The position numbers and the translations under genes were made by a program. Below are positions 27,326-37,422 of a stretch of 64,000 bases of DNA, in pieces. The notes under the pieces were generated by a model. That model did no database searches and had not been told where the DNA came from. It worked only from the letters and a program-made list of their open reading frames with translations. Within the stretch, counting starts at the first letter, position 1. Every line of letters starts with the position of its first letter. Source of the stretch: an uncultured Eudoraea sp. (lineage in GTDB: Bacteria; Bacteroidota; Bacteroidia; Flavobacteriales; Flavobacteriaceae); contig NZ_CAMYOM010000007.1 of the NCBI RefSeq assembly GCF_947260015.1, positions 1-64,000 of the forward strand, in the 5' to 3' direction.

Positions 27326-27886
27326 ATGCTAAAAAAAGAGCTTCGATTAAACTACCTTCAATTTAGAAATGAATTGTCTTCAGAAACAATTTCAAACTAC
27401 AGTTTAGAAATTGCAAACAGGGTACTGGAATTACCTGTATGGACATTCAATTTATATCACGTTTTTTTATCAATCTCAGAGAAAAATGAGATTGATACTG
27501 CTTTTATTTTGTCTGTCCTGCAGGGAAAAGATAAAAATATTGCACTCCCAAAAGTGTTGGACGATTCTAAGCTGGTTCATTATTTACTAACGGATAATAC
27601 CATTATAAGAAAAAACAAATGGAACATTCCGGAACCTGTGGACGGATTAGAGGTGCCTCCGCTTAAAATAGATGTTGTATTTATTCCCCTTTTGGCATTT
27701 GATAAACTTGGATACAGGGTAGGTTACGGCAAAGGTTTCTACGATAAGTTTTTAAAGGAATGCCGTGAAGATGTTATTAAAATTGGTCTTTCCTTATTTA
27801 AGCCTGTGGATAAAATTAGTGATACGCAGAAGCATGATATTCGAATGGATTACTGTGTTACTCCTAAGAAAGTCTATGTTTTTTAA
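27326..27886 (+). CDS. 5-formyltetrahydrofolate cyclo-ligase
   Basis: A 186-residue cytosolic enzyme that uses ATP to convert 5-formyl-THF to 5,10-methenyl-THF, returning folate to the one-carbon pool. It has the basic N-terminus (MLKKELRLNYLQFRNEL) and an IALPKV segment. The hallmark C-terminal pocket is FIPLLAFDKLGYRVGYGKGFYDKFL at about residues 117-141, followed by IGLSLFKPV. The length is normal. The stop codon overlaps the convergent lspA stop by 4 bases, so the two transcripts must overlap at their 3' ends. Confidence 0.95.
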   Translation: MLKKELRLNYLQFRNELSSETISNYSLEIANRVLELPVWTFNLYHVFLSISEKNEIDTAFILSVLQGKDKNIALPKVLDDSKLVHYLLTDNTIIRKNKWNIPEPVDGLEVPPLKIDVVFIPLLAFDKLGYRVGYGKGFYDKFLKECREDVIKIGLSLFKPVDKISDTQKHDIRMDYCVTPKKVYVF

Positions 27887-28503
27887 GATGCTTTTTTTTC
27901 AAAAGCCCTTTTATTAAATACGATTAATATCCCTACCCCGGTGCTAATGGCAGTATCGGCCACATTAAATACAGGTTCAAAAAATCGAAAATTATCCCCT
28001 CCAACCCAAGGAACCCATTCCGGCCAATTCGTATCAATTAACGGAAAATAAAGCATATCAACTACTTTACCATAAAATAAACTGCCATATGGTTCTTCAG
28101 AAAATAGTGTTGCCACCTGGTTATAACTGTCATTAAAAAGTATCCCATAAAATAAAGAATCAATAATATTTCCAAGTGCTCCGGCAAAAATTAGGGAAAC
28201 AGCAGTAATAAGCGTTGCCGTTGTTTTCTTCTTAATAATGTCATAAAGCCAATATCCAATTCCAATAATTGCAAAAAGGCGAAAAACAGTGAGAACCAAT
28301 TTGCCGATTTTGTCTGATATCGGTAAAATATCACTTAATTTGGCACCCCAGGCGGCTCCTTCGTTCTCAATAAAAAGAATTCTAAACCAGGAAAAAACTT
28401 CCGTTGATTCTCCCAGTTCAAAATGGGTTTTAATATATATTTTACTAAGCTGATCTATTAATAAAACAATCGCAATAATCAGCAGTGAACTTTTAGTATT
28501 CAT
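27883..28503 (-). CDS. lspA: Lipoprotein signal peptidase (signal peptidase II)
   Basis: A 206-residue inner-membrane aspartic protease that removes signal peptides from prolipoproteins. Four transmembrane helices are seen (about 7-22, 68-88, 97-117 and 183-198). The catalytic aspartates are Asp115 (GNIIDSLFYG) and Asp183 (FNVADTAIS). The protein is longer than the 160-residue proteobacterial enzyme because of a periplasmic loop near 121-175, which is usual in Bacteroidota. The dksA-like gene and ileS lie upstream on the same strand, although a 209-base gap precedes lspA. Several predicted lipoproteins in this window would be its substrates. Confidence 0.96.
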   Translation of the reverse strand: MNTKSSLLIIAIVLLIDQLSKIYIKTHFELGESTEVFSWFRILFIENEGAAWGAKLSDILPISDKIGKLVLTVFRLFAIIGIGYWLYDIIKKKTTATLITAVSLIFAGALGNIIDSLFYGILFNDSYNQVATLFSEEPYGSLFYGKVVDMLYFPLIDTNWPEWVPWVGGDNFRFFEPVFNVADTAISTGVGILIVFNKRAFEKKAS

Positions 28504-28712
28504 TCTTTTTCAAAATAGATTCGGCTAAAATAGGGATTATTCTACCAACAAAAGGCCAGGATATTCATTTAAAAGTAACCAATCGATAACAAGAATTTAC
28601 CCGGGCGAAAGTAATACTTATACCTTCAAGCAGATAACAAAGAATTTCTACTGGAATTAATCACAGTGCTAACAATAAGATTGATAAACAAAAGATAAAT
28701 AGTAGCTGATCT

Positions 28713-29096
28713 TTATTTTTGCATGTTTTTGGCTTCAATGCTAAGAGTAGCATGAGGTACCAACTTGAGCCTTTCTTTATTTATAAGCTTCCCAGTTACC
28801 CTGCAAATACCATAGGTTTTATTTTCTATCCTTAGCAATGCATTTTTAAGATCCCTTATAAATTTTTCCTGGCGTATAGCTAACTGAGTGTTGGCTTCTT
28901 TGCTCATTGTCTCAGAGCCTTCTTCGAATGCCTTGAAAGTTGGAGAGGTGTCATCAGTACCATTATTCCCGTCATTCATGTAGGAACTCCTAAGTAAATC
29001 GAGATGGCTTTGAGCTTTCTCTATCTTTTCTTCTATAAGAACCTTGAATTCTTCTAATTCTTTATCGGTATACCTTATTTTTAAATCTTGTCCCAT
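28713..29096 (-). CDS. TraR/DksA-family protein with degenerate zinc site
   Basis: A 127-residue protein with the DksA fold: an N-terminal coiled coil (about residues 10-95) carrying an acidic tip region (DGNNGTDDTSPT) and the C-terminal segment YGICRVTGKLINKERLKLVPHATL. DksA binds the RNA-polymerase secondary channel and alters rRNA and stress promoters with ppGpp. Only one of the four zinc-binding cysteines of classical DksA is present (Cys98; the partner position is Thr101 and the second pair is gone). That places it with the zinc-independent forms. It is 4 bases downstream of ileS, so the two are translated from one message. Confidence 0.9.
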   Translation of the reverse strand: MGQDLKIRYTDKELEEFKVLIEEKIEKAQSHLDLLRSSYMNDGNNGTDDTSPTFKAFEEGSETMSKEANTQLAIRQEKFIRDLKNALLRIENKTYGICRVTGKLINKERLKLVPHATLSIEAKNMQK

Positions 29097-29100
29097 AATT

Positions 29101-32100
29101 TTAGTGTTTTTGGATAGACAATTTTGTGTTTACATCATCAAAGGAAATGGCCACGCCATCTTCCATTTTTTCTTCAAAATTAAGTTCAGAGGTTAAAGTT
29201 TCGTTTTTTATATAACTAATGTTACTCTTAACTGCTCTTTCGACTAAACCGTCCTTTAAAATTCTTATATCTATTTTATCTGTTACTTCAAAACCAGAAT
29301 CTTTTCTCAGGTTTTGAATCCTATTTACAAGTTCCCGAGCTATCCCCTCTTGTTTTAACGCCTCATCAATGGTGATATCCAATGCCACTGTTAGTGAACC
29401 CGAACTGGCGACCAGCCAACCTTCTATATCCTGTGAAGATATCTCTACATCCTGTAACTGTAATATAATAAATTTATTTTCTATTACAAGTGAAATTTGA
29501 CCTTCACGTTCAATTTTTTGAATATCTTTTTGATCCAGCTTATTAACGGCAGCACTTATCAGTTTCATGTCTTTACCAAACCTGGGGCCCAATACTTTGA
29601 AATTGGGCTTAATACGTTTTACCAATATCCCGGAGGCGTCATCCAAAAGTTTAATTTCTTTTACATTGACTTCGGTTTTTATCAAATCTGCCACGGCTTC
29701 AATTTCTGAACGCTGTTTTTCATCCAAAACAGGAATCATAATTTTTTGCAAAGGTTGGCGTACCTTAATCTTTTCTTTTTGGCGAATAGATAAAACAAGA
29801 GAAGATATGGTTTGTGCTTTTTGCATTTTACTTTCCAATTCCTTATTAACGTAATAAGAATCATATTCTGGAAAGTGAGCCAGGTGAACACTATCAAAAA
29901 CATCTTTTCCTGTTGTACTGGTCAAATCTATAAACAACCTGTCCATAAAGAAAGGTGCAACCGGGGCAGAAAGTTTAGCAATAGTAACAAGGCATGTGTA
30001 AAGGGTTTGATAAGCAGATATTTTGTCTTCCTGGTAATCCCCTTTCCAGAACCTTCTTCTGCTTAAACGAACGTACCAATTACTAAGGTTTTCCTGTACA
30101 TAATATGCAATAGCCCGGGTAGCTTTGGTAGGCTCATAATTATCATATGCCTCATCTACTTTTTTTATCAGGGTATGTAACTCCGATAAAATCCATTGAT
30201 CAATCTCCGGACGATTTTCCAAAAGTATTTCCTTTTCAGAATAATTAAACTCATCAATATTTGCATACAGAGAAAAGAATGAATAGGTATTGTATAGTGT
30301 TCCGAAAAATTTTCTTTTTACCTCCGCAATCCCTTCGGGATCGAATTTAAGGTTATCCCATGGGTTGGCGTTGGAAATAAGATACCAACGTGTTGCGTCC
30401 GGGCCATATTCTTTTATAGTCATCCATGGGTCTGCAGCATTTCCAAGTCGCTTCGACATTTTTTTTCCTTCTTTGTCAAGCACCAGCCCATTGGAGACCA
30501 CATTTTTATAGGCGACGGAATCAAAAACCATTGTTGCGATAGCATGCAGTGTATAGAACCACCCTCTGGTCTGGTCAACACCTTCTGCTATAAAATCTGC
30601 TGGAAAAGTTTCCCGCTTATCAATAAGTTTTTTATTTTCAAAAGGATAGTGCCATTGTGCATAGGGCATAGATCCGCTGTCAAACCAAACATCAATAAGG
30701 TCATTTTCTCGTTTCATCGGTTTCCCCGAATCTGAAACCAGGACAATCTGATCTACTATATTTTTATGAAGATCTATCTTATCATAGTTCTCCTCTGTCA
30801 TATTTCCCACTTCAAAATCCCTGAACACTTCAGATTTCATATGGCCTGCCTCAACAGACCGCGACATTTCCTTTTTCAATTGTTCGACAGAACCTATAAT
30901 AATTTCTTCTTTACCGTCCTCAGTTCTCCAAATTGGTAATGGTATTCCCCAAAATCTGGATCTTGAAAGATTCCAATCGTTTGCGCTCGCAAGCCAGTTA
31001 CCAAATCTTCCCTCTCCTGTGGCTTTAGGCTTCCAATTTATAGTTTGGTTAAGTTCATACATGCGTTCCCTTACATCCGTAATTTTTATAAACCACGAAT
31101 CCAGAGGGTAATATAGAATTGGTTTATCTGTGCGCCAACAATTGGGATAGCTATGTAAGTATTTTTCAACTTTAAATGCCTTGTTCTCTTCTTTTAATCT
31201 AATGGCAATTTCAACATCAACAGAGCGTTCCGGCGCTTCCCCATCTTCGTAATACTCATTTTTGACATATTTGCCTGCCAGGTCTCCCATTTCTTTTCGA
31301 AACCTGCCTTGCAAATCAACTAACGGGACAGCATTCCCATTTTCATCCAATACCAACATAGGAGGCACGGGTGGTTCTGCCTTTTGGGCTACCTGCATAT
31401 CGTCTGCGCCAAAAGTGGGTGCAGTATGTACTATCCCTGTACCATCTTCCGTAGTAACAAAATCACCAGCTATTACCCTGAAGGCATTTTCAGGATTGTT
31501 GTAGGGCTTTGCATAATCGATTAGTTGCTCATATTTTATTCCTACTAATTCTCCACCCTTACAGGATCCGATTAGATAATAAGGTATTTTTTTATCTTCC
31601 TGAGAAAAAGATAATAGTTCTCCCTCATTTTCAACCTCTACAAATTTACCTGAAAACTGCTGGCCTACCAGGTTTTTTGCCAAGATGACGGTTATGGGTT
31701 TAAATGTATACTGATTGTACGTTTTTACCCAAACGTATTCGATTTTTGTCCCAACTGTCAGCGCAGTATTTGATGGAAGTGTCCACGGAGTAGTTGTCCA
31801 TGCCAGGAAATAAAGTTCGTCTTTAAACGGTTCCAGAAATTTGGGCAATGAACTACTAATAATTTTAAATTGAGCGGTTACAGTTGTATCGGTTATGTCC
31901 TGATAAGTGCCGGGCATATTCAGTTCATGAGAACTTAAACCTGTACCTGCTTTTGGCGAATAAGGCTGAATTGTATATCCTTTATAGATAAGTCCTTTAT
32001 CATAAATCTGTTTTAACAGCCACCAAACGGTTTCCATGTATTTGGGCTTATAGGTAATATAAGGGTTATCCATATCTACCCAATACCCCATTTTTTCGGT

Positions 32101-32502
32101 AAGATCATTCCAGGCATCTGTATATTGCATTACGGCTTTTTTACAGGCCTCATTATATTCTTCTACAGAAATCTTTACCCCTATATCCTCTTTAGTTATT
32201 CCCAGTTCTTTTTCTACACCCAGTTCAATTGGCAGACCATGAGTATCCCAGCCTGCTTTTCGTTTTACCTGAAAACCCTTCATGGTCTTATATCTGGGGA
32301 ATATATCCTTTATAGTCCTGGCCATAACGTGATGGATTCCAGGCATCCCATTTGCGGAAGGTGGGCCTTCATAGAAAACATAAGTTTCCAGCCCTTCCCT
32401 TGTGGTAATGCTTTTTTCAAAAATATGTCGGGCTTTCCAAAATTGAAGCATTTCTTCCCCAACCTTAGATAAATCCAATCCTCTATATTCCGCAAACTTC
32501 AT
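29101..32502 (-). CDS. ileS: Isoleucyl-tRNA synthetase
   Basis: A 1133-residue class I synthetase that charges tRNA-Ile and edits valine. The HIGH-type motif is GMPGIHHVMART near residues 53-64, after FYEGPPSANG. The editing domain follows (LAWTTTPWTLPSNTAL, GTGIVHTAPTFGADD). The KMSKS loop is KEGKKMSKRLGNA near residue 690. The anticodon-binding domain and a long C-terminal extension follow. The size fits the longer eukaryote-like IleRS class, often linked to mupirocin tolerance; that class assignment is inference. The dksA-like gene starts 4 bases downstream. Confidence 0.97.
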   Translation of the reverse strand: MKFAEYRGLDLSKVGEEMLQFWKARHIFEKSITTREGLETYVFYEGPPSANGMPGIHHVMARTIKDIFPRYKTMKGFQVKRKAGWDTHGLPIELGVEKELGITKEDIGVKISVEEYNEACKKAVMQYTDAWNDLTEKMGYWVDMDNPYITYKPKYMETVWWLLKQIYDKGLIYKGYTIQPYSPKAGTGLSSHELNMPGTYQDITDTTVTAQFKIISSSLPKFLEPFKDELYFLAWTTTPWTLPSNTALTVGTKIEYVWVKTYNQYTFKPITVILAKNLVGQQFSGKFVEVENEGELLSFSQEDKKIPYYLIGSCKGGELVGIKYEQLIDYAKPYNNPENAFRVIAGDFVTTEDGTGIVHTAPTFGADDMQVAQKAEPPVPPMLVLDENGNAVPLVDLQGRFRKEMGDLAGKYVKNEYYEDGEAPERSVDVEIAIRLKEENKAFKVEKYLHSYPNCWRTDKPILYYPLDSWFIKITDVRERMYELNQTINWKPKATGEGRFGNWLASANDWNLSRSRFWGIPLPIWRTEDGKEEIIIGSVEQLKKEMSRSVEAGHMKSEVFRDFEVGNMTEENYDKIDLHKNIVDQIVLVSDSGKPMKRENDLIDVWFDSGSMPYAQWHYPFENKKLIDKRETFPADFIAEGVDQTRGWFYTLHAIATMVFDSVAYKNVVSNGLVLDKEGKKMSKRLGNAADPWMTIKEYGPDATRWYLISNANPWDNLKFDPEGIAEVKRKFFGTLYNTYSFFSLYANIDEFNYSEKEILLENRPEIDQWILSELHTLIKKVDEAYDNYEPTKATRAIAYYVQENLSNWYVRLSRRRFWKGDYQEDKISAYQTLYTCLVTIAKLSAPVAPFFMDRLFIDLTSTTGKDVFDSVHLAHFPEYDSYYVNKELESKMQKAQTISSLVLSIRQKEKIKVRQPLQKIMIPVLDEKQRSEIEAVADLIKTEVNVKEIKLLDDASGILVKRIKPNFKVLGPRFGKDMKLISAAVNKLDQKDIQKIEREGQISLVIENKFIILQLQDVEISSQDIEGWLVASSGSLTVALDITIDEALKQEGIARELVNRIQNLRKDSGFEVTDKIDIRILKDGLVERAVKSNISYIKNETLTSELNFEEKMEDGVAISFDDVNTKLSIQKH

Positions 32503-32714
32503 ACAAACAGTTTCCTTTGATATAAATTAAGGCTGCAAAATTAACGAATTAGAATGAAATTATGAGTCTTTCTCAAAAATGTCGATATATGATAAATACA
32601 GTGAGTTTTTTCCGTATTCCCTGATCTTCTAAAAGTAATAACACGGTATATCAGTTAAAAGGGGGTAGAAGGATGAAAAAGTTTTTAATTTAAATAATAT
32701 GTCCTTTTATAATC

Positions 32715-35126
32715 TCAAAAACGAAAAGTCACTCCCAGTACAAAATTAATTCCTGTTGCTGCAATTCCGGAAGAATATTGACGATATCTCTGATTGGTAA
32801 TATTCTCAATAGCAAATGTTAGTTTTAAAGGATTAGCAATTTGATACTGAGACCTTAAATTTAAAGTGTACCAGGAAGGTGAATAAGGATTTCCATCTTT
32901 GTCTTTGTCATAAATATAACTTTTATTAATTTCTGAAATAGCGAGGTCATTAAAGGATATTTGACCATTGTAATTCAGGAATAGATCTGTTTTCAACCTT
33001 TGATTCCTCCAAATGAGGTGAAAATCGCCGAAAGTTGGTGGTACGTGCCTTGCCGGAGTGTCATTGCCATTTTCGTCCTCTTCCTTTCCTTCAGTCAAAG
33101 TGAGATTTGATAGTATGGAGAAATTATCTGAAAGAAATGCCTCCAAACCAAATTCGAAACCATACACATATGCATTGGAAGCATTCTGAATGGCCTGCAC
33201 ATTACTTAATTCCCCATTATAAAGAATTTCTTCTTCCCCGTTAAACAGATAATCTCTTCGAACCAGAGCATCTACCAGATAAGTATAATAAGTAGCCCCT
33301 TTTAGCACTACTTTATCCTTAAAATTCTTCTGTATTCCAAATTCTGCATTATAGGCATATTCCGGTTTCAAATAGGGATTTGGCACTACAACAGACCCTG
33401 GTTCAGAATCAAATATTTTACCTATATCGTCAATATTCGGTGCTCTAAAACCAGTCCCTCCGTTAAGTGTGAACTGCAAGTCGGCCTTAGGAAACCAGCT
33501 AAATCCTATGTTTCCTGTCAAAGCTCCATTATTTAAATTTGAATTATCAAAAGGAAAAGGATAGAAAGTTGTATCAAAATCTGCATTAATCCAGACATGG
33601 CTATAGCGAATCCCCGCCAACCAGGAGAAATTTGGTTTAGATTTCAATTCACTATTCACATAAGCTGCCAGGGTCTGCCAGGAAGAACCATCGGGATACC
33701 TGGACTGGGCCGCTTCTACAAATCCGGTTTCAATATTGGTTTGTTTCCCAATAGATCCCACTTTATTAAAAATATATTCCGCCCCGTAATACAGTCTTAA
33801 ATTTCCAATTTTTTTATTTTCAAAATCAATATTTAAGGAAAGTGCATCTATATTTTCTTTTGTTGTATAGCGAATGGGATCCTGAAATTGTCTCTTATTT
33901 CTACTTTCTTTAAAATTTTGGTATGCCGTTGTAATTTTTAAACCATCATAAAACTTACCACGGCCTTTTTTGTAGATCTGTAAATTACCCATAAACCACT
34001 TTTGTGGTCCATAAAACCATTCTGCGGAACGCAATCCGGTTCCATTGCTGTTTGGCCTTATTAATCTGTCGTATCTCGAGTAATCTGAAGTAGTGGAATA
34101 AAACATTCCCAAATCATAGCTCCAATTGTTATTAGGTCTATGGGATATCTTTTGCATTAGATTAATCTGATCATACCCTGTTGGGAATTGGATACGGGGA
34201 TTTTCATTTTCGACCAATACATCAAGCCCATTCAATCGCTTTACATATTGTTTTCTGAGATAAGAATCCGGACCATGTTGGCCCATTTTTAAATCATTAA
34301 AATTATTATATGTAGCACTGGTTAAAAAAGCCCATTTACGCAACCCCAGGTTTATATCGAAATGCCCTGTATTTTCATCATTCCCCGACGCATATCGATA
34401 ATTCATATTTCCTGAAATATCTAAACTATCAGTGGTTGAAAATTGTGGTTTAATAGTAATGAAATTCATTACTCCACCAATGGCATCACTCCCGTATATC
34501 ACAGAACCAGGTCCAAAAACCACCTCGGTATTCTTAACGGTAAATGGGTCTATGGATATTATGTTCTGTATATTACCACCCCTAAAAATGGCATTATTCA
34601 TACGTACTCCGTCCACAGTTAACACAAGCCTGTTTGTTGCAAAACCTCGGATCATTGGGCTACCGCCACCCAACTGACTTTTCTGGACAAAGATTTTCCC
34701 GCTGTTTTGTAAAAGATCTGCTGAAGTCTGTGGATTTGTAAATGCTATTGCCTGTGCGTTAATGGTAACTATTTTTTGGGGTATGTCCTTTTTTTGTTGT
34801 TCCCATTTGGAAATAGACATCACCACTTCATCAAGCTGTTCGCGCTTTAAACTAAGATAAACCTTCCCCCCCCTTTTTATAAGCAGTTCCTTAGTGGATC
34901 TTTTGGTCTGATAACTAAGGTGCCTTAACGTAATACGCTCATTCCTGTTAAAAACAGTAATATCACATTTTCCTTCAAAATCGGACAGGACAGTCTTTGA
35001 CTTATCGTTATTGTAAAGAACCGCATTAATGACTGGATCCTGTGTTTCCACATCAAGAATCGTTATTTCCTGACCAGATATAACGTTAATAAAAAGAAGT
35101 ATAACAAGAAAAATTCCCCTATGCAT
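32715..35126 (-). CDS. TonB-dependent receptor of the haem/haemoglobin type
   Basis: An 803-residue outer-membrane receptor with a signal peptide (residues 1-18, ending NVISGQ), a short CarboxypepD_reg-like domain (about 20-95) and a classical plug. The plug contains SPMIRGFATNRLVLTVDGVR, NAIFRGGNIQNIISIDPF and VVFGPGSVIYGSDAIGGVMN. The barrel contains GFRAPNIDDIGKIFD and NPYLKPEYAYN, corresponding to the FRAP and NPNL boxes of haem receptors, so uptake of haem or haem protein is likely. It begins 1 base after the recO stop codon on the same strand. No haem-degrading or haemophore gene is adjacent. Confidence 0.9.
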   Translation of the reverse strand: MHRGIFLVILLFINVISGQEITILDVETQDPVINAVLYNNDKSKTVLSDFEGKCDITVFNRNERITLRHLSYQTKRSTKELLIKRGGKVYLSLKREQLDEVVMSISKWEQQKKDIPQKIVTINAQAIAFTNPQTSADLLQNSGKIFVQKSQLGGGSPMIRGFATNRLVLTVDGVRMNNAIFRGGNIQNIISIDPFTVKNTEVVFGPGSVIYGSDAIGGVMNFITIKPQFSTTDSLDISGNMNYRYASGNDENTGHFDINLGLRKWAFLTSATYNNFNDLKMGQHGPDSYLRKQYVKRLNGLDVLVENENPRIQFPTGYDQINLMQKISHRPNNNWSYDLGMFYSTTSDYSRYDRLIRPNSNGTGLRSAEWFYGPQKWFMGNLQIYKKGRGKFYDGLKITTAYQNFKESRNKRQFQDPIRYTTKENIDALSLNIDFENKKIGNLRLYYGAEYIFNKVGSIGKQTNIETGFVEAAQSRYPDGSSWQTLAAYVNSELKSKPNFSWLAGIRYSHVWINADFDTTFYPFPFDNSNLNNGALTGNIGFSWFPKADLQFTLNGGTGFRAPNIDDIGKIFDSEPGSVVVPNPYLKPEYAYNAEFGIQKNFKDKVVLKGATYYTYLVDALVRRDYLFNGEEEILYNGELSNVQAIQNASNAYVYGFEFGLEAFLSDNFSILSNLTLTEGKEEDENGNDTPARHVPPTFGDFHLIWRNQRLKTDLFLNYNGQISFNDLAISEINKSYIYDKDKDGNPYSPSWYTLNLRSQYQIANPLKLTFAIENITNQRYRQYSSGIAATGINFVLGVTFRF

Positions 35127-35127
35127 T

Positions 35128-35847
35128 TTAGCTAAAAACTTCGTTCAAAATAGCGAGTGATCTGGGTTTTCTAAATCCGTGCAAATGTACTTCAAAATAG
35201 AGTACAAGGGATTGTAATAGTTCTTGCCTGGTTTTTTTGCCCATCCTGACCGAATGAATTGTATCAAAATTTATGCCCAAAAATACTTTGAGAAGATCAA
35301 GAGCTTCCTCCTTGATAATTGGATTTATGCCCGGGTACTCAATAAAAGCACCTTCCACTAAATCGAAATACGGGTAATTCATTTTCCTGGTGTCTGGATA
35401 AAACCCCAAATATTTTGATAATCCCAATAGAAAAAACAAATGAAAATTACTAATGTTATCATGTGTGTCAAGCCATTGAAGTGATGCTTCCAGAAAATGG
35501 AATAAGTCTTTATTTTGTTCTTCTTCAAAAATGCTGTTGACCAGCATTTCCGCCAAAAATAAGATCATTGCATTTTTAGCAATGTCTGTATGTACAGTTT
35601 GGTATGGATAATTGACTTTAGCGTCAATAAGTCGTTCCAGGGTCCCCTTGTTTTTATGATTCACAACTATTTCCAGTTGCGTTAAGGGTTGAAAATAGGC
35701 AGTTTTTAGTTTACCTTTTTTGGAGGCTAAGATTCCCTTGAGCAGATACGATTTCAATCCATCAGAGTAAGTAAAAGCTTTAACTATTAAACTTGTATCT
35801 CCATATTTTAAAGAAGATAGAATTAAAGCTTTAGTAGTAATTTGCAT
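35128..35847 (-). CDS. recO: DNA repair protein RecO
   Basis: A 239-residue protein that with RecR loads RecA onto SSB-coated single-stranded DNA in the RecF pathway. The N-terminal OB fold is recognisable (residues 1-80: ITTKALILSSLKYGDTSLIVKAFT, GLKSYLLKGI, FQPLTQLEIVV). A helical C-terminal domain follows (AEMLVNSIFEEEQNKDLFHFL). The Cys4 zinc motif seen in some RecO proteins is absent, as is usual in Bacteroidota. It is directly upstream of the haem-type TonB receptor with a 1-base gap, an arrangement widely seen in Flavobacteria. Confidence 0.95.
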   Translation of the reverse strand: MQITTKALILSSLKYGDTSLIVKAFTYSDGLKSYLLKGILASKKGKLKTAYFQPLTQLEIVVNHKNKGTLERLIDAKVNYPYQTVHTDIAKNAMILFLAEMLVNSIFEEEQNKDLFHFLEASLQWLDTHDNISNFHLFFLLGLSKYLGFYPDTRKMNYPYFDLVEGAFIEYPGINPIIKEEALDLLKVFLGINFDTIHSVRMGKKTRQELLQSLVLYFEVHLHGFRKPRSLAILNEVFS

Positions 35848-35975
35848 CTATTACGCTTAGAATAAAGCAAAGATAGGTTGAATTAACAATAAAATAAGAT
35901 TGGCAATTACAGGAACCAAATCTTTTATAAAAATTATAGCTCCGTTCCTGTAATTGCCAATCCCCAAATTATTAC

Positions 35976-37319
35976 TTAGATCACACCTTGTGCAAGCATG
36001 GCATCTGCAACCTTTACAAAACCTGCAATATTTGCTCCTTTAACATAATTGCAATACCCGTCTGCTTCTTTTCCGAATTCAATACATGAATCATGAATGT
36101 CTTCCATAATTCCTCTTAGCCTTTCGTCTACTTCTTCTCTGGTCCAGCTGATTCTTAAAGAATTCTGAGACATTTCCAAGCCAGAAGTAGCTACCCCACC
36201 GGCGTTGGAGGCCTTTCCTGGCGCAAATAAAATTTTTGCATTTTGGAAGGCATGGATCGCTTCAGGTGTAGAAGGCATATTAGCTCCTTCTGCCACACAA
36301 ATGCATCCATTAGCAATTAATTCTTCGGCATTTACACCATCCAATTCATTTTGAGTGGCACATGGCAAGGCAACATCACACTTAACACCCCAGGGACGTT
36401 CCCCGTCATGATAAGTCGCTGATTTAAATATTTCAACATATTCGGATATTCTTCCCCGTTTATTGTTTTTAAGATCCATAATGAAGTCCAACTTCTCATT
36501 ATCAATCCCGTCTTTATCATAAATATATCCTCCGGAATCTGATAATGTTACTACTTTTCCTCCCATTTGAATAACCTTTTCCGCAGCGAATTGGGCAACA
36601 TTTCCTGAACCTGAAACAACTACTGTTTTTCCTTTAATTTCTTCATTCTTTGTCTTTAGCATACTTTGAGCGAAATAAACGGTTCCGTATCCTGTTGCCT
36701 CCGGGCGGATTTTGGATCCACCCCACGATAAACCTTTACCTGTAAGTACCCCGGTAAACTCATTTCTTATCTTTTTATACATCCCAAAAAGAAATCCGAT
36801 TTCCCTTGCTCCTACTCCAATATCCCCTGCCGGAACATCTGTATTAGGTCCTATATGCCTACTTAACTCTGTCATAAAAGCGTGGCAAAACCGCATAACT
36901 TCATCGTCAGATTTACCTTTTGGGTCAAAATCTGAACCACCTTTTCCCCCGCCCATGGGAAGGGTAGTTAAACTATTTTTAAATACCTGTTCAAAAGCCA
37001 GAAATTTAAGAATACTCGCGTTAACTGATGGGTGAAAACGAAGTCCTCCTTTATAAGGTCCTATTGCCGAATTCATTTGTATGCGATATCCCCGGTTTAC
37101 ATGTATTTCACCGTCATCATCTACCCAGGAAACTCGAAAGGAAATCAACCGCTCCGGTTCCACCATCCTCAACAAGATGTTTTTCCCGTAATAGATTTCA
37201 TGTTGAACTATGTAAGGAATTACCGTATCAGCTACTTCCTGTACTGCTTGGATGAACTCCGGTTCATGACCATTTCGGGTCCTGACCTCGTCCATAAATG
37301 CTTCGATATTTGTGTTCAT
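35976..37319 (-). CDS. gdhA: NADP-type glutamate dehydrogenase
   Basis: A 447-residue enzyme making glutamate from 2-oxoglutarate and ammonium. The size and the segment KGGLRFHPSVNASILKFLAFEQ point to the hexameric small-subunit type. The catalytic lysine region is LPMGGGKGGSDFDPKG (about residues 121-136), followed by DVPAGDIGVGAREIG. The dinucleotide-binding motif VVVSGSGNVAQFAAEKV is near 232-248, and the C-terminus YVKGANIAGFVKVADAML is conserved. It is a single-gene transcription unit with gaps of more than 100 bases on both sides. Confidence 0.97.
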   Translation of the reverse strand: MNTNIEAFMDEVRTRNGHEPEFIQAVQEVADTVIPYIVQHEIYYGKNILLRMVEPERLISFRVSWVDDDGEIHVNRGYRIQMNSAIGPYKGGLRFHPSVNASILKFLAFEQVFKNSLTTLPMGGGKGGSDFDPKGKSDDEVMRFCHAFMTELSRHIGPNTDVPAGDIGVGAREIGFLFGMYKKIRNEFTGVLTGKGLSWGGSKIRPEATGYGTVYFAQSMLKTKNEEIKGKTVVVSGSGNVAQFAAEKVIQMGGKVVTLSDSGGYIYDKDGIDNEKLDFIMDLKNNKRGRISEYVEIFKSATYHDGERPWGVKCDVALPCATQNELDGVNAEELIANGCICVAEGANMPSTPEAIHAFQNAKILFAPGKASNAGGVATSGLEMSQNSLRISWTREEVDERLRGIMEDIHDSCIEFGKEADGYCNYVKGANIAGFVKVADAMLAQGVI

Positions 37320-37422
37320 ATTAAAATTGATTAGCTAAAGTTTTTATTGAATTAAAAATTACAGAGCAAAATTATATCTTTTCTGCAATTTAAAGTAGCC
37401 TTTTTTAAAAATATGATAAAAT

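Noticed and set aside
30290-30511. Antisense ORFs of 60-115 codons inside ileS (also 31262-31504 and 32125-32472)
   Set aside because: They lie wholly inside the conserved ileS coding region in other frames and show no domain.
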